NCBI GenBank assembly: GCA_009746045.1 | Contig: RPFO01000199.1 | Span: 417,501 to 481,500 of the forward strand | Reading direction: 5' to 3' | DNA: 64,000 nucleotides | DNA from: Mesostigma viride | Lineage: Eukaryota; Streptophyta; Mesostigmatophyceae; Mesostigmatales; Mesostigmataceae | Shown: one piece after another, positions 9,010 to 21,019 of the stretch | How positions within the stretch are numbered: position 1 is the first letter of the stretch | Layout: each line of letters starts with the position of its first letter | Made by a program: the position numbers and the translations under genes | Notes under the pieces: generated by a model | The model's database searches: none | Seen by the model: the letters and a program-made list of their open reading frames with translations, nothing else | Told to the model about the DNA's origin: nothing

Positions 9010-10844
9010 GCCAACTAAGGTCCTAATTGGAGCCCGTAGTCCAGGCTTCCCGCAGTCTCCAGTCTTCACGTGCGCAAGCTCGCACTAAATTTACTTTTTT
9101 TGTTATTTGGATTTTGGCCTATCTTACGGGCAAGAAAAGCAGAAAATTTCACATGGAGCTCGACGATGGTCACGCTAATTGCTATCAATGAGACAACCAC
9201 CGCAGGCAAGAAATCTGGAGAATTGCGATGCAGTAGCTGGGACTTTGCAGTACAATGTAGTTTCGGCAGTAACATCGAACCACCTTTGTTTTTCTGAAAA
9301 TGTCTCGTTGTTGGCCAGCCCCCTCCCCTTCGCATACTACACAGAATATAGGACAAATTAGCCATTGTTCAAACAGTTCGATGATATATTTGCCGATGCA
9401 AATAGATGCTCGGTAACCCATACAAATTCACGTCATAATCGAGTCCTCCGGCTTGCGTGAACTGCCGGGCGTGAATTTGGGGAGAAAAACTTTCGCAACA
9501 TATGGCAGAGCATTAGGAAATCCCCGCCAATGGACAACCTGCTCCCAGCCGTAATGGCAAACCTCTGGTGGGTCATATGCTTGAGCTTAGCCCTTGGAAT
9601 CGTAGCATGCTCAACAAGCGGCCTTAGTCTTTGCTTCTAGCTCGTTTGTGTCTGCTGGCGATAAGGTGGCGAGCTTGGAAGTTGAGGGCGCGCGCGCCCT
9701 ACAGCATATATCGCAACGGGGTTGAAATTGCTGAATCCTTATTTGCCATGCTAATTGCTGACCCCCCTCGAATTCTGTCAGCGTCACAGCCCGCCTGGGC
9801 ATAGTTATCGTGGAGGTGGCGGCCAAGTGGTTGCGGCGCCTTGGACGACGTCTTTCCGCGCCTCCCGTGTCACCGGAGGCTTTCCTTTCCTCTTTCGGCC
9901 GTGGTGGGGTGCGCGAAGATTCCGTTGCGGACACGCACGGCGCCGACGGCAAGCAGCTAGCTCACGTCATCAGGACTCTTCGGGTATGAATAGGACGGCC
10001 ACCACGGACACGGAAGGGTAGCATGTCAGGAATGTTAGTTATTGGTGGACATCTTCCTGTAGCTACTGGCATCGAGGACGGTCAAAGAGGCTGAAGCGAC
10101 CACCATGGTCACAAATCCTGGCAGCGCTGACTGCCTCTCTTCCGTGACTTGAAATGGAGTGCGCATGTGGCCTAGTCTTGTTTGTGCGGGTGCCAGCTGC
10201 GTGCTGCCGGAGCCGTGCTGAGTATGCCACTGGGAATGCCGACGAGAGGCTGCTGACGCGCGCGCATGGGGGAGACACCCACATCCCAACCAGCGGCTTC
10301 CTCCCTCCATCCCGTGTCGGAACGGGCCTCCATGCACCTGCTATAGGCGGCTCGGCGTGCCTGCATGCCCCTGCTTGGCCTAGCCATCCTTACGTACCCC
10401 CGCCCCCCCCCCCCCAGCCATCCTTTACCCCCCCCCCCCCAAGCCATCCTTACACCCTCACCCCCCTGGCCGGTTCCCTAAGCGCTCCCCTGCGCCCCTG
10501 TAGAACACCGCTCGCTTCGCCTGTGGGGGGGCGCGTCCTCACGTCCTGGGGGGATGGCAAGCGGCGCACTGCGGCCATACTGGGCAGCGTCGGCCGGCAC
10601 ATGGGGTTGGAGGAGGGAGTGGGGGCGCCAGGGCGCAGGGGGGAAGTATTCCGCTGCAGTCTCGGTGCATGGGTGCGCAGCAAAGGTGGCGCTGACGCGG
10701 GTGACGGCATGCGTTCAAAGGGAGGGTGTGCCATGATGGGGTCGTCCCCGTCCCCTTGTGTGGGCCAGCACTCACCCTGGCCAACCCACCCACCTCGTGC
10801 CTTGTCCCCTCGCCTCCCTGCCCCCTCCCCCCCCCTCCCTCCAG
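9010..10844. other. Upstream region of the CNB gene, no supported exon
   Basis: Composition shifts from AT-rich island to GC-rich gene territory around 9.6-10.2 kb. Short ORFs occur on both strands but none has a recognisable domain. The stretch at 10,390-10,440 is C-rich. The first exon(s) and start codon of the CNB gene must lie here or further upstream, but I cannot choose them. Confidence 0.4.
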
Positions 10845-13800
10845 ACGTCGGTCCTGTTCCGTCAGCTACCCCCTTACGTGCAGGACTATCTGCTGCTGAC
10901 GTCACACCTGCGCTCGCTGGGGCAGGGCACGGTTCTCCTGCAGCAGGTGTGCGCGAGCGGGTGGTGGGGCTGTAGAAGATGGTGTGTTTGCGTGTGTACG
11001 TGTCTGCGTGTGTACGCGCGCGCGTGTGTGTGTGTGTGTGTGTGTGTGTGCCTGTGCGTGTATGAGGGCAGGGGAGCCGGGTGTTCCCTCCCGTGGCGCC
11101 ATATAGCCTGTTGCGAGGCATGCCTGTTTTGCCCCCAGATGGATGCCTCCGTGCCCGCCTGGCTGTGTGGAGCGCTGGCTACTACCCACCAACAACCCCA
11201 GTACCGGTGACAGGGGGCACTGGCCCCCGCCCCCCCCTGCATCAATCGCGGCACACACGTCGCTATCTGGCCACATGCCACACGTCCCTGGGTGGATGTG
11301 AGCATCGTGCAGCAGGGGTTATCAGGCAGGCTGGCCTCACGAACGCGGGTGACCTTGGATGGATGCCGCAGGAATGGAGGTGGAGGCCGCACGAAGGAGC
11401 GTTTCGTTGTGTCCAGAGGTTGCCTCGCGGGGGATGGTCCATCGCATGGGTGTGTGGGACGGCCGCGTGTGCCAGCAGCATGGTCCGCAGCGCCCACTCC
11501 TCGCAGCGGCTGCATAGTGGGGCGGCGCGCGGACCCATGCGGCGACGGAGCAAGTGCCATACGTTCCTTGGAGAGCGCTGCCGTGGAGAGGAGGCGCTGC
11601 CATGGAGAGGAGGGGCTGCCATGGAGAGGAGGGGCTGCCGTGGAGAGGAGGGGCTGCCGTGGAGAGGAGGGGCTTCCAACCACAGGGGTCCATGCCCTGG
11701 CATATCCATCGTGTCTCGCCGGTCTGAGGGTGGCTGCGAATCGATATGCCCCGCACATGCCCCGCACATGCCCCGCATGTCTGCGCCTCCGCTCACCCCT
11801 CCTCATGTGGCATGCCTCATGGGCGCACGCGACGCCATGGTCACGGCCCCCCCTGGACCGGACGCGCTGACTTGCGATGCCTTTTTCCTTGCTGGCCTCT
11901 CCTCCCCCCCCCCCCCCCCCCGCCCCTACCCCTTCCCCCTCGTCCCACAGGATGAGCTCTGCTTCAGCCTGTACATTCTGGTGGCCGGGCGCGTGGCGGT
12001 GCACCAGGTGCCTGCCGATGGGGACACGTCAGGAGCCGAGAGCGAGGGGGACAGCGAGAGGGGCGAGGGGGGGGACCTGCTGCATGTGGTAGCTGCCAGC
12101 GGGGCAGGTGCTGGCGCCGGTAATGGTGGCGGACGCAAGCCGCGCCGCGCGCACAAGTGGGACATGGAGACGGCAAACGCGTGCGACCGACCCGCCCCTG
12201 GGGAGGCGATGGCGGAGTTTTTGGACCTGCGTGACCGCTGGGGCGCGCGTGTGGGGATGCTGGAAGTTGGCCAATCGTGAGTGCTGTGCGCGCATGCGTG
12301 CGTGGTTGCTTGTCTGACGCATCTTAACGCAATCCATATTTATTGGTCTCTGCAAACGGGTGGCCTCCATCCCCCATATGCGGGTGGGTGGGTGGGTGGG
12401 TGGGTGGGTGGGTGGGTGGGTGGGTGGGTGGGTGGGTGGGTGGGTGGGTGGGTGGGTGGGTGGGTGGGTGGGTGGGTGGGTGGGTGGGTGGGGTGGGGGT
12501 GGGTGGGGTGGGTTTCCAAAAAATCGAAAAATCGATTTCGGATGGCCTCTATTGGCAGGAAATGGCATATTTGTCTCCAGGGGGCGGGCCTTTCCTTGGG
12601 TGTCCCTTTGGTCCTACCGTTCCCCCCCCCCTTGTGCCGTTTTGCTTTTGGTAGGCACCCTCAACCCCTAGACCTTCTTGTTTTCTGTGGGCACCCCCAA
12701 GCAGATGCGGTAACCCTGATCCCCTACAGGAAACCCTCAAACACTCGTCATCATTTCAGGAAAACCCCAGGTGAGCGGGTGGAAACCCTAATGCCCGACC
12801 CAAAAAATAGAACCATGTTGAAACCCCGGCTAGACAGATGGTAGCACCGGTTCTAGACCCCTGACGCTACATCATTTCTGGAAACTTTCTCCCTTCCTTG
12901 GATCATGATCATGTATCCATGACAGGTAGTTAACACAGGACGCATTGTCACTCTGATTCATCCTCACAACCTGCCTGCCCCCCCCCCTTGTGCCAGCCTG
13001 TCGCCGGATGGCTTCTTTACCCCGTCCGGCGGCGCTCGGTCCACGCAGACGGCCGTGCTGCTGCAAGATGGCGTCCTACTGCAGGTGCTGCGCACGGTGC
13101 GTATGAGGAGTGTGCGTGTGCCCATGCCCTGTTGCGGCGGGTGCTGCGCATGGTTGCGCGTGAGCGGTCGCAGCCATGCATCGCGGTTCCTCGTGTTCAC
13201 GTGGCACGCATGCCCGCAGGACAGTGCCCGCAGGACAGTGCCCGCAGGACAGTGCCCGCAGGACAGTGCCCGCAGGACAGTGCCCGCAGGACAGTGCCCG
13301 CAGGACAGTGCCCGCAGGACAGTGCCTGGGTTCTCTGGGGTGGTACCCAGCACCCTGGTTTCTGTTGGTCACCAACCGCTGCGCTGGCTACTGACCACCC
13401 GAGGCCATGGACCATCGCCCCACCACGGCCCAGGGCCCCTTGTGGCTATTTCCTTGGCTGCCATCTGGCGTAGCCGCAACCAAGCTTAGCCTATGGGCCC
13501 CGCAGCGGACCCTGGTATGCCCACACGGTGGGGGCGTGAGCTGGCAGAGTACTTCATGGCTTCCGCATGTCGCTGTGGTCATGGGAGGTTTTGTCTACTG
13601 GGCATCCCCTTGGAGCCTCTCGACAAACCTCTCTGGACCATGCGTCCAGCCCTGTGGCCATCCTGCGCTGTCCCACGTGGCCGCGCTCCTTGTTCCCCCA
13701 CACATGGGTTGTCGCTGCGCTTCCGTTGGCCCCAAGCCCCCCCACCCATCCATGGGACCTCGTTGGCGTACTTGCGTGGGCCCCCACCGTGCCTTCCCGC

Positions 13801-14179
13801 TGTGTTCATGTCGCAGCACTACCTTAGGGCGATGCGCAAGGGTTCTCCTGACTACTGCCCGCCGCCACCTGACATCATCAGCTCAGCGATGCTGGCACCC
13901 GGTGAGTGGCCCCCAGGAATGGTTGCCGCAGGGCGTGCCTCTATTGGTCCTGTTCGGCCCGCGCGCGTTGCATGCCCCCCCGGTGGCGTCGCATGCCCCA
14001 CCATGTGCCGGGGGCCTGCACATGGGGGGCATAATCTCAGCGGGCATGCTTTCCCGTGGCTGTGGCAAGGGGCGGGCCGCGCAGACACCAGCGCTTGCCC
14101 GCAGACCTGCTGTTGTCCTGCGCAGTGCAGGAATATCAGCCCCTGCCGTCCGCGCTGGCATCGCTCGCGTCTTGCGCTG
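10845..14179 (+). CDS. Cyclic-nucleotide-binding domain A (5 exons of a large multidomain protein)
   Basis: The exons are 10845-10946, 11951-12276, 12997-13096, 13817-13901 and 14105-14179. Each is bounded by AG/GT, and phases match at every junction. The product starts SVLFRQLPPYVQDYLLL (the 'LF..L' helix of CNB domains), then GQGTVLLQQ, DELCFSLYILVAGRVAVHQ (the beta-roll strand 'fyil..G.v.v'), a roughly 70-residue charged and Gly-rich insertion, VGMLEVGQS, GGARSTQTAV and LLQVLRTHYLRAMR. The ARSTQTAV segment corresponds to the R-containing half of the phosphate-binding cassette, but the usual FGE of the cassette is not seen. CNB domains bind cAMP or cGMP and relay this to partner domains. 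The last small exon has a weak donor and is the least certain. The true N-terminus lies upstream and was not identified. Confidence 0.75.
10947..11950 (+). repeat. Intron with (GT)n and a 19-bp tandem repeat
   Basis: Contains a GT run at about 11,025-11,050, five copies of a 19-bp unit (GCTGCC.TGGAGAGGAGGG) at about 11,576-11,672, and three copies of CACATGCCCCG near 11,753-11,780. Confidence 0.7.
12382..12490 (+). repeat. (GGGT)n intronic microsatellite, ~27 copies
   Basis: Perfect GGGT tetranucleotide array inside the 12277-12996 intron, G-quadruplex prone. The long GWVGG-type frames across it are artefacts. Confidence 0.9.
13212..13325 (+). repeat. 14-bp intronic tandem repeat, ~8 copies
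   Basis: The unit GCCCGCAGGACAGT lies in the 13097-13816 intron. Each unit contains CCCGCAG, which resembles the 3' splice sites of this gene. Confidence 0.85.
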
Positions 14180-14776
14180 GTGACCATGATGTGGGGGCTC
14201 TCTCCGTTTAGCCAGGGTGTCTGGTTGGCATGTCGAAGCAGAGACAGGCACTATGGGGAGAGACCCGTGGGTGGTGTGGGCTGACTTCCTAGGGCGCTCC
14301 ACAGTGACGAGCCCTGGCGACAACAAACAACAAACGATGTCAACGCCAACCACCTCCCACTGGATGTGCTCACGTGTCCATGTCGCATGGCAATGTGGGC
14401 GCCATGTTGCCAGCCCCCTCTGGCTTCCAGGAGGGGAGCGAGGTGGCCAATGGCCAGCGTTGCCCGATGGGGGTTCGTGGGCCCCTGTGGCGATTGCTAG
14501 CAACGCCAAACTCCATGTGCCGGCGCCCTACAGGAGGGCCTGTCGGAGCCGTGGCGCCCGCACAGACGCGTGATGTTGCACGTAGCCTGCCCTTGTGGGT
14601 CAAGGCCTTGCTGGGTGGATAATTGCCTTGCTGGGTGGATGATTGCGGACCTGTCCCATGCCATGCGACGCGACGTGCTGATGCATGCCATGATTCCTCC
14701 TGCTGTGTACGTTGGTGTGGCTTCCCCCTTTCGCCCCCCCCTGCTCCTTTCTGTTCCCCCTCCCCCAACCCGCCAG

Positions 14777-14893
14777 ATGTGCGCACACGGCCAGATGTCG
14801 CGCTAATGGCCCGCCACCTCAGCACCCACCGCTGGTTTGCAGCACTCCCTGAGGGCTGCCTCCCGTGAGTCTATGCCGGGCACTGTTTAGCTA

Positions 14894-14930
<37 letters not shown>

Positions 14931-17357
14931 TGCGATCGTTCCCTTCCCTTGTGTCTGGGCCACCTCTTCCTTCCCTTGTGCATGCATCCATGCATCGCTC
15001 TCATGGCAGCACAACTAGTTCCTCATGTTGTTCTTCTGCGCGTGGTCAAACCTAACACGCTACCGTAGTGGTCAAGATCACTTTGCGACAAACTACTTTG
15101 CAACCCAAAAAAAGGTGGAATTTATAGTTTGCGACCCAAAATGAAGGCAAAGTTTCGGGTTTGCGAGCCGATCGACTCGTTTATGGTCAGTGGCTTGTAC
15201 TGCCTTATCAATGAATGATTACCTACCTAATAAGTGATTTGATTGATCAATTGGGTTATTTGGTAGCACTGATCATAATATACTTCATGAAATAATATTA
15301 GTTGTCTCATTTAATACTATCGCGAAAATTGTGGCGCGCCGACGCGTTCGCTGGCTAGACGGGCTGTGCGGCGCGGCGCAGGCGTGGCGCGGTAACTTTT
15401 GAACTTTGCGACCCAAAATGAAGCCCATCAAAAGCAGTTTGCGAGGTCGATTCGCAAAGTAGTTTGTCGCAAAGTGATTTTGACCACCACGGTAGTACCA
15501 AATCTCATGATCGCATGGTGGCGTAGTGGCATGGTAGCATGGTGGCGTAGTGACATGGTGACATGGTGGCGTGGGACGCGAGTCAACATGGCTGACGTTA
15601 TCTGTGCGGCGGTACCTCCCACACGGCCGCACGTTGCCATCCTGGGCGTCTGCTGTTGCTGCTTGCGTTCGTACTTGTGTGTGTGCAGTGAGCTGGCACG
15701 CCACGTACGCCACCTGTCGGTTCCGGCCCACAGCGTGGTCTACCGCGAGGGGGCCCACGCCACGCACGTTTTCCTTCTGGCATCTGGCACCGCATCCGTG
15801 CACCAGAGGGCGCGCACAGAGGACGGCGGCGCAGGTACGATGCTGCTGTGTGCCGCGTGGCACTGGACAAGCCGCCACCCTTCCCATCCCATCCCATCCC
15901 ATCCCATCCCATCCCATCCCATCCCATCCCATCCCATCCCATCCCATCCCATCCCATCCCATCCCATCCCATCCCATCCCATCCCATCCCATCCCATCCC
16001 ATCCCATCCCATCCCATCCCATCCCATCCCATCCCATCCCATCCCATCCCATCCCATCCCATCCCATCCCATCCCATCCCATCCCATCCCATCCCATCCC
16101 ATCCCATCCCATCCCATCCCATCCCATCCCATCCCATCCCATCCCATCCTATCCCATCCCATCCCATCCCATCCCATCCCATCCCATCCCATCCCATCCC
16201 ATCCCATCCCATCCCATCCCATCCCATCCCATCCCATCCCATCCCATCCCATCGTACGGCAACATGCAGGCCGCCATGTGCCCCTTCATGCAATAGCGTA
16301 CACTGTCATGCCGGCCCCCCTCATGTATCCGTGCCCCCCCCCCCCCCCCCCTCCCATTTGTGCGTGCAGGCGCCAAGCGCAGCAAGAGCTCGTTCCAGGA
16401 CGCCGTGGACAAGTGCCAGCAGGCGAGCGACACCAAGGAGCGCGTGAGCAGCCTGCTGGTGCGCCAGATGCGGCGCGAGGCCTGGCGCAGCACCGCCGAG
16501 GAGCGGTCGACGATGCTGGCCGAGGAGGACGTGCGGGGCAGCGACGCGGCTACATTCGAGGCCAAGTTTGGGCCCTGCCGCGCGCTGCTGCTGGCGGGGG
16601 ATGTGTTCGGGGAAACGGCGCTGGTACGGGTGCTAGTAATGCACGTATGCATGTGGCTGCCCATGGCCGTGGGGGGGTTGTGGCACGATGGTCCTTGTCC
16701 TAGGCAGAGTGTGAGATATGAGGGACATCCCGCACACGAAGCGATAGGTCTCATTTTTCTGCCTCCGTGTTCTGCCACCACAACCATGTGTTGCCGAGTC
16801 GTGCCATCTGTGGCCACCTGTGGCCGTGCCTAGGGAAACTGCCATCAAGGGGGCCTACCCCAGCGGTGGGAGCCATGTTGGTCGAGTGATGAGCGGCGGA
16901 TGAACTTGACGTGCCGACGAGCGCGAGTGTGTGTTTTGGGCAGGGGCCTGTGGTGGCGTGCACATTTCCTCACCGCCCCCTGGAGGATGGCTGTGGCAAC
17001 TTGCATGCGTGCCCTGCCAGGTCATCATGCGCATCAACCCTCCTGGGACGTCAGGGCACGCTCGTGCGGCGCCGCCGCCCCGCATGGCGAGGCGCACACG
17101 CTCAAGCCTACTCCAAGCCCATGCATCTGTTCATGCCACCTGTCTCTCACCTGCAGTGCCGCCCCTGTTTCTGCCCCCTGTTATTGCCCCCGGTTTCTTG
17201 CCCCCTGTCTCTGGCCCCGGTTCCTTGTCCCCGGTCGGTCCGTGCGTGCCAGACGAGCGTGCTGCAGGAGAACCATCGCGTGAGCTCTGTGATCACCGCC
17301 GAGCCGTGCACGCTGCTGGCCATCAGCCGCTTTGCGTTCCAGACCATCCTGCTGCAG
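14777..17357 (+). CDS. Cyclic-nucleotide-binding domain B (4 exons)
   Basis: The exons are 14777-14864, 15689-15834, 16370-16623 and 17253-17357, with phases matching throughout. The product reads DVALMARHLSTHRWFAALPE (entry helix and 'F..L'), ELARHVRHLSVPAHSVVYRE (beta-roll start), HVFLLASGTASVHQ, a roughly 75-residue basic/acidic insertion, AGDVFGETAL (phosphate-binding cassette, end of exon 3), then NHRVSSVITAEPCTLLAISR and FAFQTILLQ. This domain keeps both cassette hallmarks: the Glu of FGE and the Arg followed by small residues. It is the best candidate in the protein for real cAMP/cGMP binding. Its exons are spread over 2.6 kb, separated by introns with large simple repeats. Confidence 0.85.
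14893..14931 (+). repeat. (GGCT)n intronic microsatellite
   Basis: About nine copies of CTGG in the 14865-15688 intron. The rest of that intron is AT-richer, with repeated TTTGCGACCCAAAATGAAG-like phrases near 15,130 and 15,405. Confidence 0.8.
15882..16253 (+). repeat. (TCCCA)n intronic array, ~74 copies
   Basis: Pentanucleotide array in the 15835-16369 intron, essentially perfect with a single C>T change at 16150. Sense strand is pyrimidine-rich. Confidence 0.95.
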
Positions 17358-18075
17358 GTAGGGGTCAGGCATTGCATGGCGCTGTTGTACAGGGAGTGGC
17401 GCATGGGGGGAGGGAAAGCTGCCGTTGGGGCCACACAAAAGGACACGGAGCAGGGCACGTACGGGGTGCCCTGCTGCTGGGGCTCCAAGGGGAGGTGACA
17501 GACGGGTGTTGCTCCCCTTTTGCGCGCGTGCTGGGTGCGTGGGGGAGCGTCGCGTGGCAAGCGGCAGCGTGGGCGTGGGCGGCCAACCCCACCAGGCCAT
17601 GCGTCGCACAGCTCGAGCGTCATCCATAGGACAGGGGGTCCGCACACACACGGACAATGCGATGGCCTGCCTGGTCTCCCTGGTGGCGCCCTGACCTGTC
17701 TTTGTGTCTGTGGTCCTTGTGTCTCGCTTGTCATCTCGGGTCCATAACCCTGGCGCACGCGGCTCCCTCCATTCTCCCTCTTCCTCCTCCTTGTTTGTGA
17801 CAATGGCCCCCACCCACTCCCCACCCCCCACCCCCCACCACTGCGCGAGAGCGGGCGCAACCACCACGGTGGGTGTGATGCGGCGCCTACCCTTGATGTG
17901 GTGCCTGGATGCTCGCTGTGGCCCTTGCCACCTTGATGACCGCCGGGTGTGTGCTGTCAGGCGCAGTGTGCCCCACCGCAGGCAGGCCGTTGCCTCACAC
18001 GCTTTTATGTGTTTCTGACATCCGCTCCCTCCCTCCCTGCCTTCCTCAATCCCGTATCGTTGCGTGTGCTGGCAG
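17358..18075. other. Intron, no other feature seen
   Basis: Intron between CNB-B and the linker exon. It has C-rich stretches but no gene. Confidence 0.6.
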
Positions 18076-20109
18076 AACGAGAACATTGGAACGTGGCAGC
18101 AGCGCAGCAAGGCTATGCGCAAGGTGCTGCAGAAGGACGCGGTGGGTGCCGCCCGCATGCGGTGTCCTTGCTGGTGACGTTTGCAAGTGGCTGACATTGC
18201 TAGTGCGTGGCAGCGCTGTACACGCTGGTTTGCCGTGCTTGGTTGTCCATCTGCACGAGATTGTCCCCCCCCACTTACATCGGGCTGCATGTACAGGCAT
18301 GTCGTGCTCAAGCTCCCACATGTGCACGCAGGTATCTCCGCAGCCCGCCATCGTGGGCATCTCCCGACCTAGCGCCGGTTGGCGCCGGCGACATGTGCCA
18401 CCCACCGCGTAGGGAATCGGAGAACGCATCGGCCTATGTCGCGGCATGAGTAGCAAGCAGAGGGCACAGGGTGGGGCCCCTTGTGCAAGCTCATGCTGGG
18501 GGTGTGGTCTCCATCCCTCGACCTCCCCTTGTGCACGCCCCTGCTCCCACCGGCGCGTGTGTATCCATCTGAATTCGATGTTGTGCACAATCTTACCATC
18601 TGTGTATGGATTCATGTTGGATACGCGCCCCCCCCCCCTCCCGGGCGCATGCCACCCCCCCCCGCGCGCGCATGCCCCCCCCTCCACACGCCGCAGGCCT
18701 CGCGCACCGTGGAGGACGTGGACATGCTCGCGCAGGCACTGGCTGGCAACGCCATCTTCCGCAACCTGAACGAAGCCAAGATGAGGGAGGTAGGCCTTGC
18801 ACCCTGGCGCATGCAGGCAGCGTCTGCTGGCGCGCACATGCACCGCCGAGATCAACTGTTGCTGGCCAGGGGGATTTGCCGGGGGGATGCGGGGGGAAGG
18901 CATGCGGGTCGCACCTTGGCTCGAGGGGGGGGGAGTTGCTGTTCCACCTCGCCACCATTGGGGGGTGCGGGTGGGCGGCACCGCCAGCACATCCCTCGCT
19001 GCCTCTCCTCCGGCGATGCGGTTGGCTGTTCCTTCCTTCCTTCCTTCCTTCCTCCCTTCCTTCCTTCCTTCCTTCCTTCCTTCCTTCCTTCCTTCCTTCC
19101 TTCCTTCCTTCCTTCCTTCCTTCCTTCCTTCCTTCCTTCCTTCCTTCCTTCCTTCCTTCCTTCCTTCCTTCCTTCCTTCCTTCCTTCCTTCCTTCCTTCC
19201 TTCCTTCCTTCCTTCCTTCCTTCCTTCCTTCCTTCCTTCCTTCCTTCCTTCCTTCCTTCCTTCCTTCCTTCCTTCCTTCCTTCCTTCCTTCCTTCCTTCC
19301 TTCCTTCCTTCCTTCCTTCCTTCCTTCCTTCCTTCCTTTCTTGTTGTGTGGTGGCAGGTCGCACGGCATACACGCTGGCCTCGGGGCCCATCGTCACTGG
19401 CATGGCCCTCCTAGATGCAGCCATGCTGACTCAGGTGTGGGTGGTTATTTGCTGTGTGTATGGGTGGCTATCACTGTGTGTCAGCAGGCGCACCCCCCCC
19501 CCCCCCATGGCTAGTGGCCTGCCAGCCCATCACGGTGCAAGGCAGGCGGAGGTTAGATTCCATCCTCCAGCGTGCCTGTGTGGGGGGTATGCGCGCCCCT
19601 TGTCCCAACATATCGTCCCCGCGCTGGTCTTCATGGCAACCGCGGCCCCTTGGCCCCAACCACTCCTACTGCTACCCCCCCCCTTTCCCCCCCCCCAGGT
19701 GTGCCTGTACCTCACGTACGAGCGCGTGCAACAGGACCAGGTGATCGTGCACCAAGGGGAGAGCGGCGACGCCTGCTTTGTGCTCTCCAGCGGCTGCGCA
19801 TGCGTGCACAAGCTGGGGGGCGGCTCGCTCGCGCAGGGCACGGTGCTGGCCGCGCGCGGCATGTCCCAGGGTCCCAGCGAGCGCCTGGTGGCCGGCTTGC
19901 CCTCCCTCAGCGCGGCACTCCTGGCGGGGGGCGCGCGGCCTGGGTCAGCTGCCAGCAGCAGCACCAGCAAGCATAGCGCGCGCAGGCAGCAGGAGGCAGA
20001 GCAGGCGCGTGCGCGGGCCATGGCCACCGTGGTCAGCGAGGCCGTGTTTGGGCCCTGCGAGGCGCTCGCGTTGAGCGGGGCCACGTTTGGCACACAGGCG
20101 CTGCGGCAG
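18076..20109 (+). CDS. Cyclic-nucleotide-binding domain C (3 exons; completed by the next exon)
   Basis: The exons are 18076-18141 (linker GTWQQRSKAMRKVLQKDA), 18697-18789 and 19699-20109, all phase 0. The product reads VEDVDMLAQALAGNAIFRNL, then VQQDQVIVHQGESGDACFVL and SSGCACVHK (beta-roll with the canonical 'v..QGe.gd..fvl.sG...v'). A roughly 90-residue low-complexity insertion follows, then ATFGTQALRQ, and the domain continues into the 21020 exon with LTLVARDGSDAIVLRRRDY. The cassette has FGT instead of FGE, and the Arg position is replaced (AWPLTLVA), so nucleotide binding is doubtful. It may be a structural or ligand-free CNB domain. Confidence 0.8.
19029..19338 (+). repeat. (TTCC)n intronic array, ~77 copies
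   Basis: Tetranucleotide array in the 18790-19698 intron, with one interruption near 19,053. A pure pyrimidine strand of over 300 bases is prone to triplex (H-DNA). Confidence 0.95.
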
Positions 20110-20230
20110 GTACGCCATAGGGCGGGGGGCGGGCACTGGCAGGGGAAGCATGGGATGGGGTGTCATTGGCTTTGCTTTGTGTGGAGACTGCAGCAGGGGT
20201 GGGCACCGTGGGGCGCGATGCATCATGTCC

Positions 20231-20369
20231 CATGCCGCCTAGTGCAATAACAGCATGCCCCTGCCATGCCGCCTAGTGCAATAATAGCATGCCCCTGCCA
20301 TGCCGCCTAGTGCAATAACAGCATGCCCCTGCCATGCCGCCTAGTGCAATAACAGCATGCCCCTGCCAT
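20231..20369 (+). repeat. 34-bp intronic tandem repeat, 4 copies
   Basis: The unit starts CATGCCGCCTAGTGCAATAA. Copies are nearly identical, with one C>T difference. It lies in the 20110-21019 intron. Confidence 0.85.
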
Positions 20370-21019
20370 GACGAGGGCGCGCACAGCGCTCGCACCTCCC
20401 CGGCCCGAGCACCCACCCCAACCCACGCGCGCACCCTGTGCGGCTCTACTGGTCCAGTGTCGCCCCCCCGCCACGCCGCGCGTGATGCTGGAGGCATGCC
20501 CGGCTCCAGAGGGCACGCGGGCGTGGTGCCGGCCCACCCATAGGGAGCGGTGTCATGCGGGGCCGTGCCGCCATCTGGCGCATGCCTGCCACCCACAGGA
20601 CGGGTGCCAGGCGTGCGATGGCCACCACGAGTGGATGAGTTGTCGCTATATCCTGCGCCCAGTCACGTCTGCCCACCCTCATGCGCGTGGGTTGAGCGCG
20701 TGTGCGTTTGTAGGCTCCTCTGCCCGCCCGCCCCTTCACTACTGCCCAGCGGCTGCCAACTCCCCCATACATACCCCTGTGTTGTCTTTGCCTGTGGGGG
20801 GGCTGTCTTCGGTGTGCCTGCGTGTCTGTTGAGGTGTCCATGCCCCCCACCCTCTCCTGGTTCCCCATGCAAAGGCAAGCGGACCCCCTCTCCCCAACGC
20901 AGGGTCCCCGCACAAGCGCCTCTCGCACCCGTGTCAAGGCACCACGGGATGACCTCACTCCCTCTCCTGCGCCTTACCCCCCACGCGTGTGGATGCCCAA
21001 CCCCCCTGTGCATGTGCAG

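Noticed and set aside
9611-9952. Minus-strand 113-codon ORF as a gene
   Set aside because: No recognisable domain, arginine/proline-rich composition typical of GC-rich noncoding DNA, and no support from neighbours.
10154-10975. 273-codon plus-strand ORF as the first exon of the CNB gene
   Set aside because: It is Pro-rich over C-runs and shifts out of the CNB reading frame (the CNB exon at 10,845 is in another frame).
12029-12671. Gly-Trp-Val and Thr-His-Pro repeat proteins
   Set aside because: Frames through the intronic (GGGT)n array.
15399-16833. PSHPI-type and GWDGM-type repeat proteins
   Set aside because: Frames through the (TCCCA)n intronic array.
18481-20250. 589-codon frame with long SFLP repeats
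   Set aside because: It fuses two true exons (18,697 and 19,699) through the (TTCC)n intron. Flanking AG/GT sites and domain continuity favour splicing.
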